Below, in pieces: positions 1-9,080 of a stretch of 64,000 nucleotides of DNA. The translations under genes and the position numbers were made by a program. The notes beneath the pieces are model-generated. The model was given only the letters and a program-made list of their open reading frames with translations, ran no database searches and was not told the origin of the DNA. Within the stretch, counting starts at the first letter, position 1; each line of letters opens with the position of its first letter. This DNA comes from Arthrobacter sp. FW306-07-I (GTDB lineage: Bacteria; Actinomycetota; Actinomycetes; Actinomycetales; Micrococcaceae): NCBI RefSeq assembly GCF_021800405.1, contig NZ_CP084550.1:1116001-1180000 (forward strand), in the 5' to 3' direction.

Positions 1-155
1 AAAGCAGTCAGCGCTGACAGTCCGCCGACCTGCGTCCGGCCCAGCAGCACCGCACGAATCGCCGGTTCCACAGCCTTGATCCCGGAGTCCTGTCCGGAGG
101 ACTTCAACACCAAGCTCGGCCAGTGGTTGCCGAAGGCCAAACCCAGAATGGAGCG
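1..155 (-). CDS. Possible partial coding region at window edge, unidentified
   Basis: On the minus strand a frame stays open from about position 155 to the window edge. It reads sensibly with GC-rich third positions and includes the stretch GIKAVEPAIRAVLLGRTQ. I do not recognise a family. It would lie just downstream of, and codirectional with, the HTH gene that ends at 193. The start is not determined; ATT, TTG and GTG codons near 109-155 are candidates. It could equally be a gene remnant, since no good ribosome binding site is visible. Confidence 0.25.
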
Positions 156-192
156 GCCTCTTAAGCGATGTGAGCGGTCGCGGGTCTTTAAT

Positions 193-1908
193 TTAAGGCC
201 GAGAGTCTACTTCTGCACGAAGAACGCCTTCTGCCGCCACCATTGCCTTCCAAACCTCAGGCATCACCATTGCAACTTTGCTAAGTCGTTTGGCCGAAGC
301 AGCAGCAAGCCAGCGGATTAGGCTGACCTGGGTGAGTGGCTGGTTAAAGCGGAAGTCGGAATCTAGGTCTCCTGCCGCGCTAAGGGCCTCGGTCATGCGC
401 AGCCGCGCTTCACTTGAGTCATGAGTGAAGTAGTTTCGAGCCGCCCGAAGCACGCCATATAGGAGATTTGCTGAATTCGGTAGTGCATCTAGCTCTGCCT
501 GTACATCCGGCGACAGCCATCCATCAGCATTCGTTAGGCCGCCATCCGATAACGTCCTGTCCAAGTACATGTCGGTTAGAACCGAGTCCCAATCTACCGG
601 TGATGACGTCAACGCTGCTCGCTGTCGCCTTCCTAGAGTTGGTGCAGTGGGATCGAGGCGGCGATCAAGTGAGGACGGATCTGTGAAGATCATTTCCCGT
701 AGCCATTCGCGTCGATTGATCTCGAAGGCGCCAGCGTAGTTAACAAGGAAACTACGAATTAGCGGGTCGCGCACATCAGCCGTCGGCGAGCTTGAAATCT
801 CTTTCATTTTGTCCGTCATATCTCGTCGCGTGATATGTAGGAGTTCCGCGCTGATATTTTGTGCTCGTCGTCCGTTTTGGGGTTTGCTCAGTTCTTCTGT
901 TGGAGTTGTCCCCGCGCGCATGGCAGCCGCCCAAGAACCATATTTGTTACGGATCGAAACCCCCGCTGGCCAGGTTCGTCCCGCACGATATTCCCGCTGG
1001 CGCCACACATCGTAATCCGATGCGCTTGTGCGATTATCAATTGCGCTGCTAGCGGCAATGTAACTGCGGAGGGCTTGGGGGTAGGCATTCTCCTGAAACA
1101 ACAGCAGGCCTCTCGCCCGACCGCGCTTCCCGGGTGAAATACCAAGAGCGGTCATCGCATCACCCCAGTAACCTTTGCCTATACGCTTCATGACTGTTTG
1201 CGCGTCGGCAGGCCAGGCATGCTGAGCGCTTCCTAAATTTTGTGACTTTATGAAGGGGGCGCGAACTGAAGTGTAGCGGACTTTCGTGAGTTCTAGCTCA
1301 CGTGCTAGGGAGAGCTCTTTGGTCACTACACATATAGCGATAACCTTTGAAATCTCATCTTCTGATACTCCGCGTTCCTCAAGCGCGAGGCGCAAACCAG
1401 AAGCTTCCTCCACATCGACCCCGATCAAGGCGGCGCCGGGGTCAGGGGACAAACCGAGACTAAGGCCACAGATATACCAGACGCCACTTTCAATTACAGA
1501 ATCTGAAAAGTGGTGCGGGTCCTTCTTCCGTGAAAAAGAAATTCCACTGTTGTCGAGCGCGTATCGCACCGTTTCTTCCGGGACGCGGGGATAGAGGAGA
1601 GAGAATCGGTCAACTATGTCTTGTTTAGAAGCTCCATCAGCAGCAAGCGCAAGTATGCTTGCCGAATGCTCGGACCAAAAAGCCGATGCCTTGGCTGATC
1701 CCGCCTCTAGCCGCATCTGGGCTCGCGCAGCGCGTGCCTCGGAAGCCTCCACTTCACCACGCGAAGCGAGAATTTGCTGGACACGCCCTTTCGACAATCC
1801 TATGTCGTCGGCGATGCTTTGCATGGTTTGTCCTGCACGGTACTGTGCTGCAATAGCGTCATCGCGACCGAGATTCACGGCCTCGGCGTTAGCTTCGAAT
1901 GGCGCCAA
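193..1908 (-). CDS. HTH protein with homing-endonuclease-associated-repeat-like segment, function unknown
   Basis: A 571-residue protein. I chose the TTG start because GAGGTAAG lies at good spacing before it. Residues about 20-52 form a sigma-region-4-like helix-turn-helix (AAQYRAGQTMQSIADDIGLS). Around residues 250-350 it has aromatic patches such as KGYWGDAMTALGI and IRNKYGSWAAAMRAG, which resemble the repeats found beside actinobacterial HNH nucleases. No HNH or other catalytic motif is visible. The C-terminal half is helical and unrecognised. It is divergent from the helicase gene at 2157, with 248 bp between them that hold an inverted repeat. This fits a DNA-binding regulator or a specificity partner of the helicase, which is inference. 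Base composition is lower in GC than the metabolic genes at the right end. Confidence 0.6.
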   Translation of the reverse strand: MAPFEANAEAVNLGRDDAIAAQYRAGQTMQSIADDIGLSKGRVQQILASRGEVEASEARAARAQMRLEAGSAKASAFWSEHSASILALAADGASKQDIVDRFSLLYPRVPEETVRYALDNSGISFSRKKDPHHFSDSVIESGVWYICGLSLGLSPDPGAALIGVDVEEASGLRLALEERGVSEDEISKVIAICVVTKELSLARELELTKVRYTSVRAPFIKSQNLGSAQHAWPADAQTVMKRIGKGYWGDAMTALGISPGKRGRARGLLLFQENAYPQALRSYIAASSAIDNRTSASDYDVWRQREYRAGRTWPAGVSIRNKYGSWAAAMRAGTTPTEELSKPQNGRRAQNISAELLHITRRDMTDKMKEISSSPTADVRDPLIRSFLVNYAGAFEINRREWLREMIFTDPSSLDRRLDPTAPTLGRRQRAALTSSPVDWDSVLTDMYLDRTLSDGGLTNADGWLSPDVQAELDALPNSANLLYGVLRAARNYFTHDSSEARLRMTEALSAAGDLDSDFRFNQPLTQVSLIRWLAAASAKRLSKVAMVMPEVWKAMVAAEGVLRAEVDSRP

Positions 1909-2063
1909 TTGCTTACCTCGGTCCCAGAAGTGCGATGGAGTCTTTGTTGTGTGACGAACCCACGCTGCTGAAGTTTGGGCCGCGATCGAACAGTACCATT
2001 CTGCAGCCCTTGTCGCCGAGAATCCCCTTTAGGAATCTGTCGGCAGACTAGGGCTGCACGGAC

Positions 2064-2097
2064 GTGATAGACGATTAGAAGCTGACTCGTCTATCAC
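2064..2097. promoter_or_regulatory. Perfect 11-bp inverted repeat upstream of the helicase gene
   Basis: GTGATAGACGA at 2064-2074 is followed by a 12-nt spacer and its exact reverse complement at 2087-2097. It lies 60 bp before the GTG start at 2157, in the region shared by two divergent genes. The symmetry suits an operator for a dimeric regulator; the HTH protein encoded at 193-1908 is the obvious candidate. A transcribed hairpin is the alternative, but there is no T-run after it on either strand. Confidence 0.5.
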
Positions 2098-2156
2098 ATC
2101 TGAACTTGGTTCAAGCAGGACTTTGAATCATTTTCAGGATCCAATAGCCTGACACA

Positions 2157-5100
2157 GTGAATAATTCCATTGGGGGAAGGGCGGCGGAGCGGCTGTCTGA
2201 GGGGTTATATGAACTGCTCAACACGGACGCACTCGGGAATGTGCTAGGCAGTGAGTTGGAACTTCAGCCCATCTTCGCGAACATTGAAGACCAAGACGTA
2301 CCCGACAGTCTCTCTCGCTACGTCGCAGACGCTGTCCGCCAAGCTCTCATTGCGGCCAAGCCAGCCGAGAGAGTCGGAATGGCCAACCGACTCCTTCAAG
2401 AATTGAAGACATCGGATCGCATCGCGGAAGGTCCCACTCAACTCACGTCCCTTCACCGCCTTGACGCGCTCAAACGCCGTCAGCTTCGTCGGCCCACCAC
2501 CAGGCTCAGCGATTCTGCGCTTCTCACTAACAGCAAGGACGATCCGAATCTCGCAGCCGAGCTCAGGGCGGAAATGGAGTCCGCCAACACGGTCGACCTC
2601 CTATGCGCCTTCATTCGCTGGACCGGTCTGAGGCTCCTGCAGCCAGCCCTCGAACAGCTCAAGGATCGTGGTGCGAAGCTCCGAGTAGTCACCACCACCT
2701 ATATGGGTGCCACTGAACGCCGGGCCATTGACGAGCTCGTCAACCGGTACGGAGCCGAGGTGAAGATCAGCTACCAAACACAGGCAACCCGGCTTCACGC
2801 CAAAGCCTGGCTATTTCGCCGCAACACGGGCTTCGACACCGCCTACGTCGGCAGCTCCAACCTGAGTCAGGCTGCCCTACTTGATGGGCTTGAATGGAAC
2901 GTCCGGCTCAGTTCCGTCGCAACGCCGGCCCTCCTACAGAAGTTCGAGGTCACCTTCGACAGTTATTGGGAGCAGCGGGCCTTCCAGAGCTACGACCCGG
3001 ATCGCGACGGCGAAAAGCTGGACGCCGCACTGGAACGCAACGGCGGCCGGCGCACCGCGGCATCTGATGCCGCCACTGGTCTTGAGGTCCAGCCGTTCCT
3101 CCATCAGGAGGAGATGCTGGAGGACCTGGAAGCAGAGCGCCTCAAGGGCTTCAACCACAACCTGCTGGTCGCCGCCACGGGCACCGGAAAAACCGTCATC
3201 GCAGCGCTGGACTACAAACGGCTAAGCCAAGCTGCCGGCAGAAGCTTGAAGCTACTCTTCGTAGCCCACCGGCAGGAGATCCTGAAACAGGCGATGCGCA
3301 CCTACCGCGACGTCATGCAGGATGGCGCCTTCGGCGAACTCTACGTGGGGGAGCACAAGCCGCAAGAGTGGAAGCACATCTTCGCCTCGGTCCAGTCACT
3401 TTCCTCGCTCGGGGTCGAGCAGCTGAAACCGGACTTCTTCGACGTCGTGGTCATCGACGAGTTCCACCACGCTATGGCACCCACTTACCGTCGCCTGCTG
3501 GACCACCTGAAACCGCAGCAGCTTCTAGGGCTTACGGCGACACCGGAACGCGGCGACGGAGTTGACGTCGCCAAGCAGTTCTTCGATGGCCGCACCGCCA
3601 GTGAACTGCGGCTTTGGGACGCCCTGGATGCCGACTTGCTAGTGCCGTTCCACTACTTCGGGGTCTCGGACGACATCGACCTGAGCCGGTTGGAATGGAA
3701 GCGCGGCAACTACGACACTGCCCAGCTGAGTGCCCTCTACACCGGAAACGACGCCCGCGCTGCCAAGGTGATTCGCGAACTCAGGGACAAGGTCACCAGC
3801 ACTGAGCAGATGCGGGCTATCGGCTTCTGCGTCTCGGTGCAGCACGCGCACTACATGGCTGGGGTCTTCAACCGGGCGGGCATTGCCTCCGTGGCCGTCG
3901 ACGGCACCACAGACAATGTTGACCGCGAGGAAGCCCTGCGGCGCCTGGGCAAGCGGGAGCTCAACTGCATCTTCGCCGTCGACCTTTTCAATGAAGGCCT
4001 GGACCTGCCGCAGGTGGACACCATCCTGCTGCTCCGGCCCACGCAGAGTGCCACGGTCTTCCTCCAGCAGCTGGGACGTGGGCTGCGTCGTGCTGAGGGC
4101 AAAGCGGTGCTGACGGTCCTGGACTTCATCGGTCAGCAGCGCCGTGAGTTCCGCTTTGATCTGCGCTACCGGGCGCTGACCGGCTATGGACGCAAGGAGC
4201 TGGAAAAGGCTGTCGAGGACGAATTCCCGTACCTGCCGTCCGGCTCCCAGATCCTGCTGGACCGGGTGGCGCAGAAGGTGGTCCTGGACAACATCAAGGC
4301 ACAGCTGCGGTTCAACCGGGCACAGCTGGTCCGGGACATCGCTTCGTACGCGGAGACGGAGCTGGAAGCTTATCTGGAGCGGTCGGGGAACGATGTGAAG
4401 TCGATTTACCGTTCGACCAGGGACTCGTGGACCGGCTATCTCCGGCAGGCAGGGCTGATTGAAGGGTTCTCACCGTTGGAGACCGTGCTGCGCGGGAAGA
4501 TCGAGGAGCTGTCGGACGCGGAGGAAAAGAAGCTGCTGGGCCGCATGGCCGCGCTGATTCACGTGGACGATCCGGAACGCGCCGCTGCGTATTCCATGCT
4601 CGTTGCTCCCGACGCACCCCGCTACAAGGAGCTGGGCATGCGCGAACAGGCTTTTGCACGCATGCTTTTTTACACACTGTGGGATGACGGCGGCGGATGC
4701 AAAACGTACGACGACGGACTGGACCTTCTGCGCGGCTACCAGTTTGTGTGCCGCGAGATCCGCCAGATCTTGAAGCTTGGAGTTGCTGCATCGAAACATG
4801 CAGCAAAGAGCCTTGGCTCGGGACTGCAGCACATCCCGCTGCTCTCGCACGCCACCTACCGGCGCGAGGAGGTGCTGGCGGCGCTGCAGTACGGCTCGCT
4901 GGAGCAGGGAAGGAACGTCCAGCACCGCGAGGGCGTTGCGTGGTGTCCAGCGACGTCTACCGACGCTTTCTTTGTCACCCTGAACAAGGATGACAAGAAG
5001 CACTCGGCGACCACGATGTACAAGGACTACGCCATCAGCCCGGAGCTGTTCCACTGGGAATCACAGAATGCGACGTCTCCGACGAGCCCGACCGGTCGGC

Positions 5101-5312
5101 GCTACCTAAACAGACTGAAGCACGAGTCCCATATCCTGCTCTTCACCCGGAACAGCGCCGAGGACGAGACCGGCTTGACCGTGCCATACACGTGCCTTGG
5201 CCCGGTCGACTACGTTCAGCACTCAGGGGGCAAGCCCATTGCCATCACGTGGAAGCTCTATAGGCCGATGCCGGCTGATGTGTTTGCGACGGCGGCCGCC
5301 GTGGCGCAGTAG
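2157..5312 (+). CDS. PLD-nuclease/SF2 helicase/DUF3427 protein, probable defence protein
   Basis: A 1051-residue three-part protein. The N-terminal third is a phospholipase-D-like nuclease domain with an HKD-type motif (LHAKAWLF near residue 214, followed by GSSNLSQAALL). The centre is a superfamily 2 helicase: Walker A ATGTGKTV near 343, DEFHHA near 431, LTATPERGDG near 460, and the C-terminal helicase motif QQLGRGLRR near 636. The last 350 residues match the DUF3427 type seen after such helicases. This architecture is known from restriction-like proteins in defence islands; it probably acts on DNA in an ATP-dependent way. The GTG start at 2157 is the first of the frame, with weak Shine-Dalgarno support. 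The protein looks complete. The partner is unclear; the small gene at 5361 follows by 48 bp. Confidence 0.85.
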   Translation: MNNSIGGRAAERLSEGLYELLNTDALGNVLGSELELQPIFANIEDQDVPDSLSRYVADAVRQALIAAKPAERVGMANRLLQELKTSDRIAEGPTQLTSLHRLDALKRRQLRRPTTRLSDSALLTNSKDDPNLAAELRAEMESANTVDLLCAFIRWTGLRLLQPALEQLKDRGAKLRVVTTTYMGATERRAIDELVNRYGAEVKISYQTQATRLHAKAWLFRRNTGFDTAYVGSSNLSQAALLDGLEWNVRLSSVATPALLQKFEVTFDSYWEQRAFQSYDPDRDGEKLDAALERNGGRRTAASDAATGLEVQPFLHQEEMLEDLEAERLKGFNHNLLVAATGTGKTVIAALDYKRLSQAAGRSLKLLFVAHRQEILKQAMRTYRDVMQDGAFGELYVGEHKPQEWKHIFASVQSLSSLGVEQLKPDFFDVVVIDEFHHAMAPTYRRLLDHLKPQQLLGLTATPERGDGVDVAKQFFDGRTASELRLWDALDADLLVPFHYFGVSDDIDLSRLEWKRGNYDTAQLSALYTGNDARAAKVIRELRDKVTSTEQMRAIGFCVSVQHAHYMAGVFNRAGIASVAVDGTTDNVDREEALRRLGKRELNCIFAVDLFNEGLDLPQVDTILLLRPTQSATVFLQQLGRGLRRAEGKAVLTVLDFIGQQRREFRFDLRYRALTGYGRKELEKAVEDEFPYLPSGSQILLDRVAQKVVLDNIKAQLRFNRAQLVRDIASYAETELEAYLERSGNDVKSIYRSTRDSWTGYLRQAGLIEGFSPLETVLRGKIEELSDAEEKKLLGRMAALIHVDDPERAAAYSMLVAPDAPRYKELGMREQAFARMLFYTLWDDGGGCKTYDDGLDLLRGYQFVCREIRQILKLGVAASKHAAKSLGSGLQHIPLLSHATYRREEVLAALQYGSLEQGRNVQHREGVAWCPATSTDAFFVTLNKDDKKHSATTMYKDYAISPELFHWESQNATSPTSPTGRRYLNRLKHESHILLFTRNSAEDETGLTVPYTCLGPVDYVQHSGGKPIAITWKLYRPMPADVFATAAAVAQ

Positions 5313-5360
5313 TGGGGCGACCGCCATGAAGGGATCACTGGAGGGATCACATTAGGCGCA

Positions 5361-5912
5361 GTGCCGCCTAAGATTCGGATAGAACTGGAAGTCCCAGTCC
5401 TTCTTATCCCAGTGGGGGCAATAATGCCGTATTTTTTCAATCACCCGAGATACGAATACCTATTCTCGGGCCTAAGCGCATCAGGTTTCTCGGGAACGTG
5501 GATTGAATCTGATAAACACATATGCCAAAAGTTCGTGTCTCAGATCGAGAACAAGCGCTTCATGTGGGAGGGGTTAGTGCGTGAAGATTACTCTCACGTG
5601 TTTGCATCGACACAAAACCTCCGAGATATTGCCGTAGCAACCCAGGACGGCCCATCTAGCCCCGGTGCGCGCCGTCGAATCAAAGAGGTCGGAGTTGCTT
5701 GCAAGAGCTTCGCAACCGCATACGGAAAGCTCAAGGACGAGTCGCTGGAGCTTTCCTTCCTCTCGCTTAGGGCGGTCATCGGAAGAAATACTGCGGCCCT
5801 AGTTGGGCGCTATGAACTTGATTTTGGGGAAGATCTTGGACCATTCGAAGAGGCAGCAAGTGAGTTGATTCAACAATGGATTAAAGAAGAAAAAATCTTC
5901 GGTACGTCTTAG
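5361..5912 (+). CDS. Hypothetical protein downstream of the DUF3427 helicase
   Basis: A protein of up to 183 residues from the GTG at 5361. An ATG at 5424, preceded by GTGGGGGC, would give 162 residues and has the better ribosome binding site. No transmembrane segment or catalytic motif is evident. The C-terminal half is helical and charged (ASELIQQWIKEEKIF). It lies 48 bp after the helicase gene on the same strand, so cotranscription is likely. I do not recognise the family. Its G+C content is visibly lower than that of the helicase, which hints at a separate origin. Confidence 0.5.
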   Translation: MPPKIRIELEVPVLLIPVGAIMPYFFNHPRYEYLFSGLSASGFSGTWIESDKHICQKFVSQIENKRFMWEGLVREDYSHVFASTQNLRDIAVATQDGPSSPGARRRIKEVGVACKSFATAYGKLKDESLELSFLSLRAVIGRNTAALVGRYELDFGEDLGPFEEAASELIQQWIKEEKIFGTS

Positions 5913-6339
5913 CATTCTCCCAGCATTTAGACCCGGACGACCTCTTTGCAGTTGGGCTGCCGACGCCCACAAGGGTCGGTGCTAGCTTCCGGCAGGTCGG
6001 GTCTTCTGTTTGTATCTCTACCGTTTCTTCCCACCGTATCGTCTGCACGTGAACGTCTGAGCTTGCTACTAGCGCGGGACAGGGCGGCGGGAAGTGGCTC
6101 GTGGTGCACAACGACGAGTTCAAACCTCGCCGGGTTGATATCTATGCTCACAGGGTTGGGGTTCACACACGTCTTAGGAAAGGTGGCGAAGGCGCATGGG
6201 TGAACATGCCGGGAGACTGTAATAAGAGGAACGTGCATCTCTCGGAGAACCTCCGATTGATGAAAATTTGCAAATTCTATCTTGCTTCTTCGAACCCTGG
6301 AATCCTAGGGCCTCTCCGTTACTCTCCAAGTTCCACCCC
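5913..6339. other. Gene-poor stretch before the IS21 element
   Basis: There are 427 bp between the hypothetical gene and the left end of the IS21 element. Short open frames exist on both strands, but they have poor composition and no ribosome binding sites. I see no convincing gene, RNA or hairpin here. The stretch ends at the CACCCC target duplication of the insertion sequence. Confidence 0.5.
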
Positions 6340-6438
6340 TGTCAATGGCCCGTTGTTTCTGCCCACGGGCGGCCACTAAAAGTGCCCGCTGGTGGCCAGT
6401 AAAACTGCCCGGTTATGGCCAATAGATCTGCCCACTGA
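6340..6438. repeat. Multiple terminal repeats of IS21 copy 1, mirrored at about 8908-9004
   Basis: Each end carries several spaced copies of the unit TGGCC followed about 9-12 nt later by CTGCCC (or GTGCCC). Read inward, the two ends align over roughly 97 bp, for example GGCGGCCAC in one spacing register and AGATCTGCCCACT at the inner edge of both. Such arrays are typical binding sites for an IS21-type transposase. They could be mistaken for a small direct-repeat array. Confidence 0.75.
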
Positions 6439-6471
6439 TTGGTTCGGCGGGATTGGCCATCGTTGGGTTGG

Positions 6472-7260
6472 TCAGTTCAGTCGGGTGACTCCTTTTCCGG
6501 CGAGGGCTTGGGTGAGGCGGATGGAATCGCCGCTGGTTTGGCAGACGTGGGCGTGGTGAAGCAGCCGGTCAACGGTGGCGGTGGCGAGGGTTTTGGGCAT
6601 GAGCTCGTCGAACCCGGCGGGGTGGAGGTTGGAGCTGATCGCGACGGACCGTTTTTCGTAGGCGGCGTCCACGACCCGGTAGAGGCCTTCGGCGGCGTCG
6701 GTGGCCACGGGCAGCAGGCCAATGTCGTCGATGACCACGAGTTCGGCGCGGAGGATCCGGGCGACGGCCCGGGTGACACTGTCATCGGTGCGGTGGGCGC
6801 GGATAAGGACACCGAGGTCCTCGAGCCTGAACCACGCGACCCGCATCCCGGCTTCGACGGCCTGCTGACCGAGGGCTTCGAGGAAGAACGTCTTCCCCGT
6901 CCCCGAGGGCCCGCAGACGACCAGGTTTTCCCGCCGGCTGATCCATTCCAAGGTCCGGAGGGCTTGCTGGGTCGGGGCGGGGATGGAGGACGCTGCCTGG
7001 TCCCACGCCTCGAAGGTTTTTCCGGTCGGGAACCCAGCTGCTTTGCGGCGGGAAGCGAGCATGGACCGGGCCCGGCCAGCGGCTTCCTCGGTGAAGAGGG
7101 CTCTGATGACCTCGGCCGGTTCCCAGCGCTGGGCGCGGGCGGTCGCGATCAGGTCCGGTGCCAGCGCCCGGGCGTGGGGCATTTTCAGGGACCGCATCAA
7201 CGCTTCCAGGTCTGCCGGTAGCGGAGGGGCGGCGGTGTTGGGCGTGGTGACGGGGTTCAT
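6472..7260 (-). CDS. istB: IS21 helper ATPase IstB, copy 1
   Basis: A 262-residue AAA+ ATPase that helps the IS21 transposase select target DNA. Walker A is seen as CGPSGTGKTFFLEAL (about residues 98-112), with a Walker B-like ELVVIDDIGLL further on. The length is normal for IstB. It overlaps istA by 4 nt (7257-7260), indicating translational coupling, as usual in this family. The frame is intact and nothing suggests decay. Confidence 0.93.
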   Translation of the reverse strand: MNPVTTPNTAAPPLPADLEALMRSLKMPHARALAPDLIATARAQRWEPAEVIRALFTEEAAGRARSMLASRRKAAGFPTGKTFEAWDQAASSIPAPTQQALRTLEWISRRENLVVCGPSGTGKTFFLEALGQQAVEAGMRVAWFRLEDLGVLIRAHRTDDSVTRAVARILRAELVVIDDIGLLPVATDAAEGLYRVVDAAYEKRSVAISSNLHPAGFDELMPKTLATATVDRLLHHAHVCQTSGDSIRLTQALAGKGVTRLN

Positions 7261-8858
7261 CGGGCCTCCTCCGGGGTGATCTTGGTCGTGGTGTTGGTTG
7301 CGGTGTTCAGAGCGGGGTTACCGATCGCGGCCCACGCACCTGTTCCCTGGGTCAGCGAGCTCGCTTCGTTGGCCGCGTGAGTGGTGGTGCGGCGGATGTT
7401 GGCGTTCAGGATCGAGGCGAGGTCCTGGTGTGCGAACCGGCCATGCAGGGCGGCGTCGCCAAGGGCGCGGTCGACCTGGTTGGTGCCGGCGATTTTGGCC
7501 AGCGTGACGGCTTCGGCCATTTTCACGTTCATCCGTGCCGTTCCGGCCGCGGCGGCCTCGATCAGCCAGGTCCTGGCGCCTTCGCCGATGGCCAGGAACG
7601 CGGCCTCGTCCGCGCTGCGGGCCCTGACCTCGTAATCGCCGGGGACCTTTGTCCGGGTTCCGGGGAAGTGTCCGTCGTTGATGGCGGGGCTACCGGGCCG
7701 GGCCCGGTCGTGGCGGGCGACTTCGACCGGACCACCGGCGCCGTGGTGGACGATGATGACCTGCTCGCCGGGCCCGGTCCCGTGGGTTCGGACGAACACC
7801 CGGGCCCCGAGCAGGTGGGCCGGGACGGAGTACTGGGCGTTTTCGAAGGTGACCATCGGGGTGTTCTCCGGAACCATGCGGGCCAGACCGAACGCGACCG
7901 TATGAGCAGTATCCGGGATCCGGTGCAACCGCGGGGCTTCCTCGGCGAGCATGGCCGCGGGTTTCCGCCGCGTCGTCCGGTGCTCACGGTGATTGACCTC
8001 GTCCATGAACGCCTGGCAAGCGGCCTCGAGTTCGGCGAAGGAAGAATACTCTTCGCGGAGGTTGGTGTCTTTGGGCACAAGATCAGCCTTGGCGAGCTTC
8101 ACGGACGCTTCCACTCCGCCTTTGGTTGCCGGGTCCGCGGGCTGGCAGGTCAGCACGGTCACCCCGTAGTGCCGGGCGAAGTCCAGGGTCTGATGGTTCC
8201 GCACCGGGACCCCGGCAACATGGGCGGTGGTCACGGTCTTCTCGTTGTCCGTGAGTACATACGTTGGTGCTCCGCCGAAGATCCGGAAGCACCGGTCCAG
8301 CGCCGCGAAGACGCTCGGCGCCGTCCGGTCTTTGAGCGGGATCACGACGCGGAAGCGGGAGAACGCCAGCCACGCCACGAACAGGATGGTCTTCACCCCG
8401 CCGATCCGGGGCCCGTCGCCGAAGTCGTACTGCAGCCACATGCCCGGTTCGGTGATCCAGGGCCGGTGGACGCGGGTGTGACCCAGCCGCCATGCCGCCT
8501 TGACCTGAGCGATCGCCCGTCGGGTGGAGCGTTCCGAACCCGTATAGCCCAGCGCGAGGAGCTTTGCGTGGGCCTTATCGGCCCGGATCCGGCCCTTGGA
8601 GGCCTCCACCCATTCTTCGATCTTGGGCAGGTACGGGTCGGTGACCCGGCCCCGGGCCGTTGGTTCCCCGATTGGCCGGCCGGCGTCCCGGGCGGCGACG
8701 TGTTTGGCAACGGTGTGGTGCGAGCAGCCCGTGAGTTCCGCGGTCGCGCGCAACGATCCGGTCAAATCGTAGGCAGCAAGAATTTCCATGATTTCTCCGT
8801 CAGACTTCATACAGGGCCTCTTCCTGGTTCGCTTGGTGCGCTTAGACACCGTCATCAA
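7257..8858 (-). CDS. istA: IS21 transposase IstA, copy 1
   Basis: A 533-residue DDE transposase. An N-terminal helix-turn-helix (about residues 35-60, GSLRATAELTGCSHHTVAKH) is followed by an integrase core with the first acidic residue in LQYDFGDGP, the second in VLTDNEKTV and the glutamate in KGGVEASVKLAKAD. It lies upstream of istB and overlaps it by 4 nt. The sequence differs clearly from the second IS21 copy at 19964-21577, so the two are separate members of the family rather than recent duplicates. Confidence 0.93.
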   Translation of the reverse strand: MMTVSKRTKRTRKRPCMKSDGEIMEILAAYDLTGSLRATAELTGCSHHTVAKHVAARDAGRPIGEPTARGRVTDPYLPKIEEWVEASKGRIRADKAHAKLLALGYTGSERSTRRAIAQVKAAWRLGHTRVHRPWITEPGMWLQYDFGDGPRIGGVKTILFVAWLAFSRFRVVIPLKDRTAPSVFAALDRCFRIFGGAPTYVLTDNEKTVTTAHVAGVPVRNHQTLDFARHYGVTVLTCQPADPATKGGVEASVKLAKADLVPKDTNLREEYSSFAELEAACQAFMDEVNHREHRTTRRKPAAMLAEEAPRLHRIPDTAHTVAFGLARMVPENTPMVTFENAQYSVPAHLLGARVFVRTHGTGPGEQVIIVHHGAGGPVEVARHDRARPGSPAINDGHFPGTRTKVPGDYEVRARSADEAAFLAIGEGARTWLIEAAAAGTARMNVKMAEAVTLAKIAGTNQVDRALGDAALHGRFAHQDLASILNANIRRTTTHAANEASSLTQGTGAWAAIGNPALNTATNTTTKITPEEAR

Positions 8859-9080
8859 ACCCCAGGGAGAGGCTCCCGCCGCTTAAGGCGCGGTCGGTTC
8901 AGTAAGGAAGTGGGCAGATCTCATGGCCACCATCGGGCAGTATTACTGGCCGTCAGTGGGCACTTTCGTGGCCGCCTATGGGCAGTTTTTCATGGCCCCT
9001 AACACACCCCCATACTCGAGGTCTGAATGCGCGCGCTGTGACAGCTGCAGCTATGCACATGGCGGACGTGCCAGGGCCGA

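Larger units (their letters stand above)
6340..9004 (-). mobile_element. IS21-family insertion sequence, copy 1, apparently complete
   Basis: About 2665 bp, starting with TGTCAATGGCC and ending with GGCCCCTAACA, which are imperfect inverted ends. CACCCC is directly repeated on both sides (6334-6339 and 9005-9010), a 6-bp target duplication within the IS21 range. It carries istA and istB in the usual order and orientation. It sits between the plus-strand hypothetical gene and the 3' end of the Pgl operon, and interrupts no recognisable gene. Both genes are intact, so the element may still be active. Confidence 0.9.

Noticed and set aside
6340..6438. A short CRISPR-like array with units of about 27 bp
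   Set aside because: The repeats are degenerate, only a few units long, mirrored at the other IS21 end, and have no cas genes nearby; they are transposase sites.
7377..9002. A 541-residue open frame on the plus strand opposite istA
   Set aside because: It is the antisense shadow of a high-GC transposase gene; its composition is Gly/Arg/Asp-rich and no motif is visible.
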